Assembly (NCBI GenBank): GCA_029582165.1
Contig: CM055870.1
Coordinates: 19,756,832 to 19,820,831 of the forward strand
Direction of reading: 5' to 3'
DNA from: Portulaca oleracea
Taxonomy: Eukaryota; Streptophyta; Magnoliopsida; Caryophyllales; Portulacaceae
DNA: 64,000 nucleotides
The notes below the pieces were generated by a model that ran no database searches, was not told where the DNA came from, and saw only the letters and a program-made list of their open reading frames with translations. This document shows, piece after piece, positions 1-9,642 of the stretch. Every line of letters starts with the position of its first letter. The first letter of the stretch is position 1. Both the position numbers and the translations under genes were made by a program.

Positions 1-1189
1 TCACGAAGGAGAATATGTAACACACGAATAATAATAACATCAAAGTAATAAAATATGCATCTATATTCTATAACAATTGAATATATTTAAATATAATATT
101 TAGTGTAATTTAAGTAAATTTTTGATTCAAGACACTTGTCATTTTATTAGTTAAATTATTGTTTAGCCTATTATTTGAGGATATAATAGTCTCTCCTTTT
201 CAATTTTATCGAAGAATATTTGATTTTTTAATTCTCAATATTCTTTATAATTAATAATTTCTCACATAATATTTTATCAAAAATTCAAATATTTTACTGT
301 TAAAATAATATTTTATTGTTGTAAATATAAAAACTAATTTCTTGTAGGATCTCCATGTATGTTGTGAGAAATTGATAGTTAAAAATTTTAAATTTTGGCA
401 GACATAAAATTCAAGATGACAAATAAATGACACCGTTAGAGGAAGTCAGGAAGAGCAGTGCAAAAGAAAATTAAAATCTATCGATCATTGCCTTGTAATT
501 AATTAAACTTCAATTGTTTTCTAAAAACAAAAAAGAAAACAAACATCAATTGTACAACAAAGCAAAATAATGTACATCTGTTATTATCATTTACAGGACA
601 TTATTATCAATATTTTAACACAAATTACACACACAATATATTAAATATAAAGGGAACGGATCCAGTAGGAAGAGACTTTAGGTAGGAAGGAAATAATCTC
701 GCGCGTTAGATCTCGATCGAACAACTGAAATTAATTCGTTGGCACATGTGAGATTTGGAGTTGAAAACCACCATATAACAGTCAAAACAACTAATGGTTT
801 CAATTAATGAATAAAAAATAAAAAATTATGGTTGTTATGTTAATTAACGAGATTCATGGGGAGGAATCAAATAAGATCATTTAATGCCAAAAATAACACT
901 CGTAGGATTTGCAGCTTATGTGAGGAGTAATTGAATGACTCTTGTGAAATTGAAATTGTCATATTTAACTGGAAGTCTCACGATATAGGGAGTTTGAGAT
1001 TGGAGTGTATAAAAAATAGAGGGATTCAACAGCAAAATCGTTCATACAAGTTCATAATAATGGATGCAATAGGTTCGTCTCACGTTTTTTTCCCCTAGGG
1101 CAAAATTGCAATTTTTGACACGCTCAAGTTGTATTCGAATTCACATAATTAGGGTTTATGTCACCATTGTGTTTGCAAATTGGTCTTAG
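1..1189. other. AT-rich intergenic sequence, no gene recognised
   Basis: This stretch is AT-rich with short unsupported ORFs only. No protein family, tRNA or recognisable transposon terminus was seen on either strand. Confidence 0.5.
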
Positions 1190-3080
1190 CCACACACATT
1201 ATCGTGACCACACTCACATACGTACCGTGCGACAACAGGCGTTCTGTGCAGTAGGGTTGGGGTAGGCAATCAACGAGGGGAGGGGGTTATGGATGCAGGA
1301 GTTTGTTGTTTGTCATATAATTACAATGTAACACGTTACTAATATGACAATACTGTGTCCAGACAGTGGTCACCAAATGACCACACTTATAGTTGACTAA
1401 AGAGTTACATATGGAACAAGTCAACGGGTTATGTATAAATTGACGGAGAAGGGCTTTTTGTTAGTCATTTAATCGTATGGACCACGACACTTACATGACC
1501 ACAATGTGTCCCAACAGTGGTCATTAAGTGACATCACTTATAATTGGCCAATGAGCTAGATATGCAATGTGTCAATGGACTCATGTATAAAACTGTATGT
1601 ATGAATGAGTTTGTTGTCAGTCGTAGGTGCATAGTGCATAGAGCATAGTTGCGAGACATATAATTATATGAACTAAATACATTAATGTGACCACACTATG
1701 TGATAATAGTGGTCACCAGGTAACACTGTTTGACCAAACAATTAGAAACCGACGCGTCATTGGGTACATATAGGAAGATATGGATGCAAATTGAAATATA
1801 TTTATTCACGCCGTGTAAATTGTGTTGTCAATAAACGGATGAACCCAACTTCATCTACCAGTGACCACATATGTCTATGGCAATGTAGCTGCAAATTACA
1901 GTCATCATGACTACATTGCGTGTTCATTGTGGTCAATGTCAATCAGTTTGGAATATTTAAGCCATATGGATATGTACTTGAATGTAAGCAAATATGGATG
2001 CAAATTGAATCAATTTCAATCACGCATATTGTAGTAGTTTGATTCCAAAATCTGAGCGACATCGTTATCAAATTCAATCACGTTTTATGGTCAATATCAA
2101 AACATGTCGTTGTTGAAATGTTATGTTGTTACATATTTATTGATGTGGGTACGAATACTGCAGTACTTTGATGTCCGAATTCCGAGTGACCTTTGTATCA
2201 ATTGGTTTAATTGCAGTGATGTAGGCCACAACTAATCTACATACATAGCACCACCGCCTGTCGTAGTCAATGATGAATCGAGTGTGACCATATATTGGCC
2301 AAAGTGTGAAGATTAGACGATCGTTCCTCGGATAGGGATGTTGTTCGGTACGTTGGAGAAAGCGAAGACATTTTATGAATGGTACGCAGTTGACATTGGT
2401 TTCAGCGTACGGAGTGACACCTACACCATCGTGAAGAATGAACGGGGTAGGCAGTGGAAACACTTTTTTTGCTCACGCGAGGGACATCGCCGCAAGAAGC
2501 ATGATCATTATGAACCAGCATGCTGCGATGATGGCAATGGCGTCGGTGATAAAGAAAAACATCTAGCGGACAACAATGATGACATGCACAGAAGCCACCC
2601 CCGTAGGCGCAAGGTGGCCGAAACCAGGGTTAGTTGCGAGGCTATGACGGGGGTATATGGACATCCGATGACGGGAAGGGGTTCACAGTGCACATGCTTA
2701 CCTTGTTCGTTTTGATTTTTTTTTTTGTCAAACACAATGGACAATATTGTTGAGATATGTTGCTATCTCTAAGATGTTAGTTGTGATATGTATGTGGAAA
2801 TATCAAACTATGTGTGACCATGCACAACTATTAGTGTGGCCGTCAATGGTATTCACATCATCAGTGGGCATGTGATTTGAGTTTGTATATAAGCTTACCA
2901 ACTTGCGGTTTTATCTGATAACTCACAAGTGTATATGAACATGTGTGCAAATAATGTCAAATGTGAACACCCATCATTAGTTGTAAATGTGTACGGTCAT
3001 ACTGTCATATGAATGTGGCCAACTGGTGACATGTATCATAATGTCTATATTTTTAACGTGTATGGCCACACGTTGCAACT
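1190..3080. repeat. Degenerate interspersed repeat field rich in GTGACCAC / AGTGGTCA
   Basis: Motifs such as GTGACCAC and CAGTGGTCA recur around 1200, 1350-1400, 1497-1530, 1688-1720, 1860, 2815 and 3060. Around 1349, 1495 and 1687 longer stretches can be roughly aligned (ACAGTGGTCA, then a GTTGACCAA-like run, then ATGTATAAA), which suggests decayed units of roughly 150-190 bp. The field surrounds a FAR1-domain fragment, so it may be the terminal or subterminal sequence of an old Mutator-type element. That link is inference. Confidence 0.4.
2317..2715 (+). pseudogene. FAR1-type DNA-binding domain fragment (FRS/MULE-derived)
   Basis: The reading frame resembles the N-terminal FAR1 domain of FAR1-RELATED SEQUENCE proteins. 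It has a PRIGM-like lead-in, an EKAKTFYEWYAVDIGFSVRS-like core, then WKHFFCSREGHRRKK with the Cys and His expected of the zinc-binding WRKY-GCM1 fold, and RRRKVAETRVSCEA near the end. An in-frame TAG at 2314-2316 precedes it. The frame ends at 2715 without the MULE transposase core, SWIM zinc finger or any downstream exon, so it is a broken fragment. FRS proteins descend from Mutator-like transposases, so this could come from a host FRS gene or from an autonomous MULE. Confidence 0.65.
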
Positions 3081-3216
3081 AGTTTGGTCACTTTAGGTAT
3101 TCCATGTCAAATTAGACACCATAACTCGTGTTGTCTCCATGCAAACCATATATAGATTACAAATTGCAACGCCATAACCAACGTAATATGATATGTTAGA
3201 TCCCATATACCCAAAT

Positions 3217-3420
3217 CACTACTAAAAAAATATATATTCCCCACCATTTTCTCCAACCAATTTAAAATGGTTGGAAAAACCAACCATTTCAGCAACCATT
3301 TCATAATCCAACTATTTTTCAAAAATTTTATTGGGAAAAAGGGTTGGAAGTTCCTACCACTGTTGCTAAAATGGTTGGAAAAAGGGTTAGAACTCTCACA
3401 CCACCTCTTGCATTATCACT
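3217..3420. mobile_element. CACTA-like terminal segment (left)
   Basis: The segment begins CACTACTAAAAAA and continues with alternating direct and inverted copies of a CCAACCATTT / AAATGGTTGG motif (3250-3385), as is usual for subterminal repeats of CACTA (En/Spm) elements. An inverted CACTACTAAAAA lies at 4360-4371, but the subterminal sequences of the two ends differ. They need not belong to one element. No clear 3-bp duplication was seen (AAT before 3217, ACC after 4371). Confidence 0.5.
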
Positions 3421-3429
3421 ATATTATCT

Positions 3430-4110
3430 CCTATTTAGCGTCTCTGGACAAAGCTTGATTGGAGGGGAGAAATTAACTTTGATAGGACATATTTGAGCCT
3501 ATTGACAATGCACTTGGTAATTATCTTATACACTACATTGCATAGGGTAATGGGTCTAAATTTCTAGGAAAGTGTGGTTTAGGCTAGGTGGAAGGGCCCT
3601 TCCCTTCAGCACATGACTAACCAAATGCTTTACTGATTGACCAATAGTGCCCCAAAATTTCTGGAAAAAAAAACATGGAATCCATCTAGCGCTGGGGCCT
3701 TCGTTGGGGCCATAAATTAAGAAGAGCGCCTTCATTATTCTGCATCTGAGTACTCCCCCGCAAGCATCTTCATCTCCTTTTTCTCTTATAGAGGGAAGAG
3801 GCCTTCAGGTAAGCGGACTGCTCCAAGGCCACTCTCATCTTCAGTGTAGACATTTCGGAAGAATCCTTGGACCATGGTTTCTACTTGCGTAGTTGTGAAA
3901 TCCAGGACCCATCTTCCCCCTGCAGCATCCCAATATGATTGGCTAGTCGTCTAATGATTGTGCTTAAGTGGAAAAAATTTGTATTTTTGTCCCTATCTCT
4001 AAGTGGCTCTTGTCTCGAATTTTATTGCCAAAAGGTCTCAATTTGGTCCAAGACCTCGTGGAGTTGATCAGTGAGCCTCTTCTCTAGGTTCTCCAGTAGG
4101 GATTTATTCT
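3430..4110 (-). pseudogene. LINE reverse-transcriptase fragment (minus strand)
   Basis: Read on the minus strand in shifting frames, the segment gives DRDKNTNFFHLSTIIRR near 3960-4020, then HIGMLQGEDGSW, then KFWGTIGQSVKHLV near 3600-3660, and finally LSKLISPLQSSFV near 3440-3480. These match the order of the region before the catalytic core in plant non-LTR reverse transcriptases. Several stops and frameshifts interrupt it and no catalytic FADD motif is present. It lies between two CACTA-like ends. Confidence 0.6.
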
Positions 4111-4189
4111 ACCTTTGTTACTTCATATTCTTTTGATTAGGTCACTTCAACATTCGCAATCTCCATGCATTCTAGAAACTACTCTTTAG

Positions 4190-4371
4190 AGAAGGTTCAT
4201 CACAAGTCGGTGTTCCATTGAGGAGTGTTTTTTCTAAAAAGGGACCGAGCGACGGACTTATCCGTCGCAAGGTCCTACCTTTTCGCCAAATCAGCCACAA
4301 ATTAATGCGGGTCAGGGCGACGGACATTTCCGTAACAAATTCTGTCACTAAAATGCAAGTTTTTAGTAGTG
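4190..4371. mobile_element. CACTA-like terminal segment (right)
   Basis: The plus strand ends TTTTTAGTAGTG at 4371, the inverse of a CACTACTAAAAA terminus. Inside are repeated GCGACGGAC / TCCGTCGC motifs (4245-4330), a common subterminal pattern of plant CACTA elements. The terminus abuts an Athila-like gag fragment at 4374, so it probably marks an insertion into that retrotransposon. Confidence 0.5.
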
Positions 4372-4373
4372 AC

Positions 4374-4600
4374 CCCATCTGGAAGAGCATGTAATACAAT
4401 GGCATAAACTCTCGTACTTGTTGAAGGAGACGAGTATAATAGCAAGTTACGGGGTGGTGGATCAACCTCTACCATTTCAGCTTGTTGCTGTTGTTGATGG
4501 TGTCGCCTTCAAGTATTTGCCTTGTTTCTACGAGGAGTTGCTTCGATTTCAGGGTCGAAGGGTGCAAGTGGAATATGACCTTGTTGGCCCCTCCTATGCA
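4374..4600 (-). pseudogene. Athila-like gag N-terminal fragment
   Basis: On the minus strand one frame reads RRGQQGHIPLAPFDPEIEAT, followed by PRRNKANT, one stop, and then a glutamine-rich stretch and VEVDPPPRNLLLYSS. This style of Gag start lies just inside the primer site of Athila-type gypsy elements. It is cut off by the CACTA-like terminus at 4371. The rest of the internal region is missing from the window. Confidence 0.5.
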
Positions 4601-4711
4601 TCCATCAAATGAGAAATAGGCGCAAACATCCCTAAGGTTCTACCAAACAACTAGGCAAGAAAACTTAAACTGAACTCACAAAAACTAAACAAAAAGAACA
4701 TGGGCGCTAGC

Positions 4712-4729
4712 TCCCCAACAATGGCGCAA
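4712..4729 (-). other. Degraded tRNA-Asp primer-binding site
   Basis: The plus-strand TCCCCAACAATGGCGCAA matches the 3' end of plant tRNA-Asp (TCCCCGGCAACGGCGCCA) at about 14 of 18 positions. The intact version of the same site sits at 60686-60703. It lies just inside the TG/CA end of the LTR starting at 4744, as expected for a minus-strand element. Confidence 0.55.
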
Positions 4730-4743
4730 AAAAATTTTCGGCT

Positions 4744-5509
4744 TGTAGTATGAGGGCAAGATCTGATCGATTCCTCAAGGGGTTGGGGGCCTATTTCCTA
4801 TCGTTTCACTTATCGGGATTCTGTTTGGGCAAGGACACAAGACTGAGAGGTTGGAAATTTCACTAAAACTACGATCAACTAAAGTGAATTAATAAACTAA
4901 CTAAGCCCAATGATTAGATGGCAATCAGGGATAAAGGAGGGCTCGGGGGATAATCGAGCCACCTAATAGGGAGATAATCCTAGAATCAAGTGATTAGGGA
5001 TGATCCTCGCAATTCTAAGTATGAAACTTGCTATGAAAAGATCCAATCTAAGTTCTCCCTCCCGAGAGAACACTAGATTAACTTTCTAAGATTCACCACT
5101 ACTTCCGAAATGGTGACTTTTAGAGTTAAAATTGCAAATCTCCTAGTTAGACTCACCCTCACGCCAATGAGGATGAGGTTAACTATTCCACCTAAAACTT
5201 CAATCCAAGCGTTTGAAAAGGACTGATGACCTTCTGGTCACTAATCGACGCAATGAAAGGAAGACAGAGGGGGAAATACTCATCACCAATCTAAACATCC
5301 CAAATCACCAATCCCAAAGAGTAATCCTCCATTAGGCGCCCTAAACACCCCCAACTCTAAAGGTATCTAGCCACTAATCATCCTAACTACGATAAAGTCA
5401 AGCAAGAAAAACAACGTAAACATGATACTAAGCGAGGGAGAAAGATAAAAACTAATCACAACACTTACACATAAAAAAATGATTAAGCACATAAACTAAA
5501 GTAAAAATT

Positions 5510-5564
<55 letters not shown>

Positions 5565-5569
5565 GGAGG

Positions 5570-5626
<57 letters not shown>

Positions 5627-6557
5627 ACCACACTAATGAAAAATAATGACTTGAACTTGAAAAAGATTAGCACTAAAGCAATGAAGAATGGATGACAAAG
5701 CAAGAACTCAAAGGAAATATTCAACTTTGTAATTAGGCTAACTAGGGTTTACAATGAAAGTTTTCGAGAAAAGAGAGAATCTACTTTGAAACATGTGCTA
5801 AACTAGGTCAATCAAAAGTTGAATGCAAAATATTACAACTTAGGTTTACATACATGTGGCAATTATGGGTCAAAACACAGTCGTTTTGCCCTCAAAATAA
5901 TCATCCAGACCTGATGGGTCATGGGTGTGACCTCTCAAAAAAGACGAGGTCGCGTTCATGACCTTTCCGGGTCCGTCTTGTGATCCCCATGGCCTGCGAA
6001 AGGTGAAACTCGTCGATAAGCAGGTCATGCACGGGCGTGGTATTCATAGGTCACGACCGTAACTTGACGAATTTCTATGAATCTTCAACTGAGTGTGACC
6101 TACTGCCTTTTCGTTCTTCCACTCTTCTCGCTGGTCACGGGCGTGGCCATTGTTCATGACCGTGGTTCTAGATGGTTGGAATCTTGGTCTTAGGGGTCGT
6201 GAGCGTGACATGCATAGTCATGCACTTGACCACCTTATGTCCGAGAAGGCCATTGGGGCTTGCTGGGCCGTGTTGCGTGACTTGCACTGTCATGTTTGTG
6301 ACCCTCTTGAACTAGGGGACTTCTGTTTGGTCATTGAGCTTTGGATTTCAGCCTCAGTTTCTCCCAGATCATGGCATCGGCTTCGGCATGGATCAAATCG
6401 TTCCGAGACTTGGCCTGTTTCTTTTCATTTCACCACTTTTTGCAACTTTTCCTTATGTCAATAAAAAAACCTAAAAGGAAGTGAAAACAAACACATAACA
6501 AAACCTAAAAAGGCTTAGTGTAAAGATATGATTTAGGCTCAAGACCGAGCCTAAACA
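4744..6557 (-). mobile_element. Athila-like LTR (5' LTR of a minus-strand relic)
   Basis: On the minus strand the segment starts TGTTTAGGCTCGGTC (from 6557) and ends CATACTACA (at 4744), giving TG...CA borders and a length of 1814 bp. A tRNA-Asp-like primer site and a gag fragment follow on the internal side, so this is the 5' LTR of an element whose remainder is lost. The start resembles that of the intact Athila-type LTRs at 53315 and 60709 (TGTTTAGACCC). No partner LTR or target duplication was found. Confidence 0.55.
5512..5624. repeat. Compound microsatellite (GATA)n-(GA)n
   Basis: About 50 bp of GATA repeats is followed, after a short GGGAGGGAGGGC linker, by about 48 bp of GA repeats. 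It lies inside the LTR described above. Confidence 0.9.
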
Positions 6558-6954
6558 GTTCAATCATCAAAAGTGAGCTCAAATCAACTCAACAACAAGT
6601 TAATTTCCTTTGAAGTCATATTATAAGAAGTCACTATGAAGCTGCAAGCTTAAGTGAGTCAATTTCGGAAGTCATTATAAAGTCATTTTTTGGTTGCTTT
6701 TGATCTTGACCATGTGTTTGATAGATGGGTTATCATGTGGGTATTATTTATCAAGGGTTAAAATCAATTTTGGGAGCGATTTGATCAACTTTTATATATT
6801 CTTGATCCTTAAGCCATTATTCATCATAAATATTAATCTATACTCATGGAAAACAGATCATTTATAAAGATGGAGAAGATTCGGGGTTTTTTGCATTTTG
6901 GATCTTGAAATTTAAGGTAATTTAGTTTTTGAACCCTTGGTTTTATTGTTTATT

Positions 6955-7340
6955 TTTTGGACCCTAAAATTTATAGGTTGAATAAAAAAGGACCTTAAAG
7001 TTTGTAGGTTGAAAAAAAGGCATGTGTACTGTTTTTCTTTTTCTTCCCATGTTTAAATTAATCTCCCGATTAGCATCAAACTTCAGCACTAAGGTTAAAA
7101 CTAACATTAATCGAAACTAATTAGACCCTGAAGTAACCAGTGTCTAAGTAGTTCCGACATGAATAAGAGAGGTAGATTACAGCTTTAATATTAGTTTTAA
7201 CCTTAGTCATGAAGTTTGATGTTAATAGAGAGATAAATTCAAACATGGGAAGAAAAAGAAAAACAGTGTACGGACCTTTTTTTCAATCTACAAACTTTAA
7301 GTTCCTTTTTTATTCAACCCATAAATCCTTCTTGCGCTTG
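6955..7340. mobile_element. Fold-back MITE with long terminal inverted repeats
   Basis: The left arm (about 6955-7110) and the right arm (about 7190-7340) are imperfect inverted copies of about 150 bp. Matching blocks include AGGTTGAATAAAAAAGGA, CTGTTTTTCTTTTTCTTCCC and GACTAAGGTTAAAACTAA or close variants. The arms are joined by about 80 bp and no coding capacity is present. Long arms of this sort suggest a Mutator-like MITE, but I could not fix the ends or a 9-bp duplication. Confidence 0.6.
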
Positions 7341-8568
7341 CCTCTAAGTCATTGTACCTTCATTAACAACTTTGAAAAGCAAGATTGATGTATAATCCTT
7401 CCTCACGTCTATATGGAGCTGTAATTTTTCTCCCTTGGTCTTCCCCGAGGTTAAGCGAGCACGTGTTATAATTATTGGATGGTCATCCAGTGTATTGAAA
7501 TTGAAAGTAAAGTGGTGATGAGATTGTGAAATTTTTGATTTGATGGGAGTCTGTGACTCTGTATTGAAGGGAGGTTTGCAAACCCCCGCCCGCTTAATAA
7601 AACTGGAATTTATATGTGGTGTTTGGGTTGGGTGTAAACTATTTGTAAAACGGTTTGAATTATTTCCTTTCTCCCCCTAAATGAATTTGAATTGGATTTT
7701 AACCTGTTTTAACAGTTAGGGGTAGACATTATTGAGTTCCATCTCATGTTTTAAATGTTTTGTTTTCAGGTGCAGACTTCATTGACGGGGATTGGAATTA
7801 GAAGTGAGGATGCGTCGGTCTTAGGAGATTGCTAGATAAACTAGTGTGGTTAAAGTTTGAACTATTGTGGTTTTCAATTCAGTTGTGTTGGGTCTAAGTT
7901 TAAAGACAAGTGTGTTTTCAGTTGAACGAATGTTGGTATTGCTTTGGTTAGTATAGTTGTTAAGTACTATTTTGCCTTGTGTTTCTTCGGAGACACGGCA
8001 GTAACACCCGAATAAAGTTTGACTTCCGCTGTTACCGTTAGTTTGATTGTTAGAATTTTATAATTGAATTTCTGAGGCGTTATACATCTGGACCTGTAAC
8101 ACCTCCGACCTAAAATTAGATGGTCCTCATGGCCAGAATTATTGGTGACCATTAACTTTGCCCTACATATACCTACACAAAATATTATCTCTACGGTTAA
8201 TTGTCAAGGTCGTCCACCTTAATTACTTAAAAACCACATCATATGGTACATTGGTTTCTAGTTTCATTGAGGCAAATATGACACTTGTTGACTACTTCTT
8301 CCCCCTTGTTCCATATATGGATGCCTGTGTTTTCAATTCAATGGCCACATGCATGTGCATACTCTATCATACAATTATAGATACTTATTTTCGGCTAATT
8401 TTGCCCTTATTGATGTAGTAAATAATTTGATTGTATGAAATGTTGACTTTAAGAGTCACTAGTGAATATCCTCTTCACACACGGTTTCAAATATGAAGGG
8501 ATTTATATTAAAAACAATATAAAGGAGAATAGTTTATTTGATTTAACGTCATTGTAATTTCTTTCGCT

Positions 8569-8572
<4 letters not shown>
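7341..8572. other. Intergenic sequence with possible gypsy LTR debris
   Basis: No gene is recognised. A run at 8094-8110 (TGTAACACCTCCGACC) resembles the start of chromovirus-type LTRs, and CGGCAGTAACACC at 7996-8008 is similar in style, but no full LTR or polyprotein can be defined. Confidence 0.3.

Positions 8573-8612
<40 letters not shown>
8573..8612. repeat. (TA)n microsatellite
   Basis: About 40 bp of uninterrupted AT/TA dinucleotides. Confidence 0.9.
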
Positions 8613-8616
<4 letters not shown>

Positions 8617-8782
8617 GTCCATCATATTTATTTAATTATAAAAGGGGAAGAAAGAAAGTTCAAACATTAGACATATACACTATTGCATCAATCAAAGTTA
8701 TTGCTTGCTTTGGCTAGTTAATTAGATTTTACACATAAGAGCACCTTGTCCATCTATGTTATTATGGATCTTTAAAAAAATA

Positions 8783-9127
8783 CTCCCTTCTTTCCATATT
8801 ATCTGTCACTTTAACTAACTTTCTTTTTTCTCATAATATTTGTCACCTTATAATTCTAATACCATATTAATTACTAATTTATCAAATTAACCTTATTAAA
8901 TACTCTCTCCTTCCCATAATATCTGTCACCTTATAATTCCAGTATATTGTTTTCTTCAATTTTTCTTTTTTATTCACCATTTTTCTTTTTTACTCACCTT
9001 TTTCTCATTTCCAAAGATGAAATTTAATGTAAAGGAGAATGTTTCTTGGTTTTGTAAAGGAGAAGGTTTCTTGGTTCTGTAAATCGAGCTCATGTCCTAA
9101 GTGACACATAATTTGGGAAGGAGTGAG
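8783..9127. mobile_element. Stowaway-like MITE
   Basis: The left end reads TACTCCCTTCTTTCCATATT and the right end is its imperfect inverse (AATTTGGGAAGGAGTGAGTA), with TA at both borders (8781-8782 and 9128-9129) as expected of Tc1/mariner-type Stowaway elements. A second left-type end, TACTCTCTCCTTCCCATAAT, starts at 8901, so the element may be a nested or duplicated copy. Confidence 0.65.
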
Positions 9128-9561
9128 TATATTTTTACTTATGTAAAAGTTTAGTCACAGAAATTTATGTATGAAAATATACAAATTAAATAGCACAGAC
9201 AAAACATAAGTTACTAATTTATTTATTTTGTTTTAGTTTAGGCTTACAATGATACAATCTCATTAGAAAAGCACAACTACTACAACAACAACTTCCCAGA
9301 TGACACGTTTGAGTGCAATCTGAGGGATTTCAATGTAGACAATCTTACTCTATAAACAAAAGTTTATAGAGTGACCATCTAATAACAGTTATTTTTGAAA
9401 TAATAATTAGAAAGTATAGCTAGGTTAGGAAATATAGTATCCATTAACCACAGAGGGAATTAAGATAACTAGTAATATTTCCAGGTTTAAGCATTTGCTT
9501 GGGAGGAAAGCATTTTGCCAATAAAGACTAGAAAGAAAGGGATGCCTGTTTGTCTGTCCAC

Positions 9562-9568
9562 TATAAAT
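9562..9568 (+). promoter_or_regulatory. Probable TATA box of the MES17-like gene
   Basis: TATAAAT lies 75 bp upstream of the chosen ATG at 9643. An upstream in-frame extension would begin at 9550, before this box, which supports the downstream start. Confidence 0.45.
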
Positions 9569-9642
9569 CTGACATGAAGAAACCAAGAAATCAAACCAAC
9601 CACATAAAGGGAACCATATTCGTATACATATTTACGATAATC

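Noticed and set aside
5452..5724. A 90-aa ORF with Ser-Leu and Ile-Tyr-Leu-Ser repeats
   Set aside because: It is the translation of the GATA/GA microsatellite.
9550..9642. Longer N-terminus for the MES17-like protein (31 extra codons)
   Set aside because: The extension starts before a good TATA box and does not resemble the family. MES proteins start shortly before the HFVMVHG strand.
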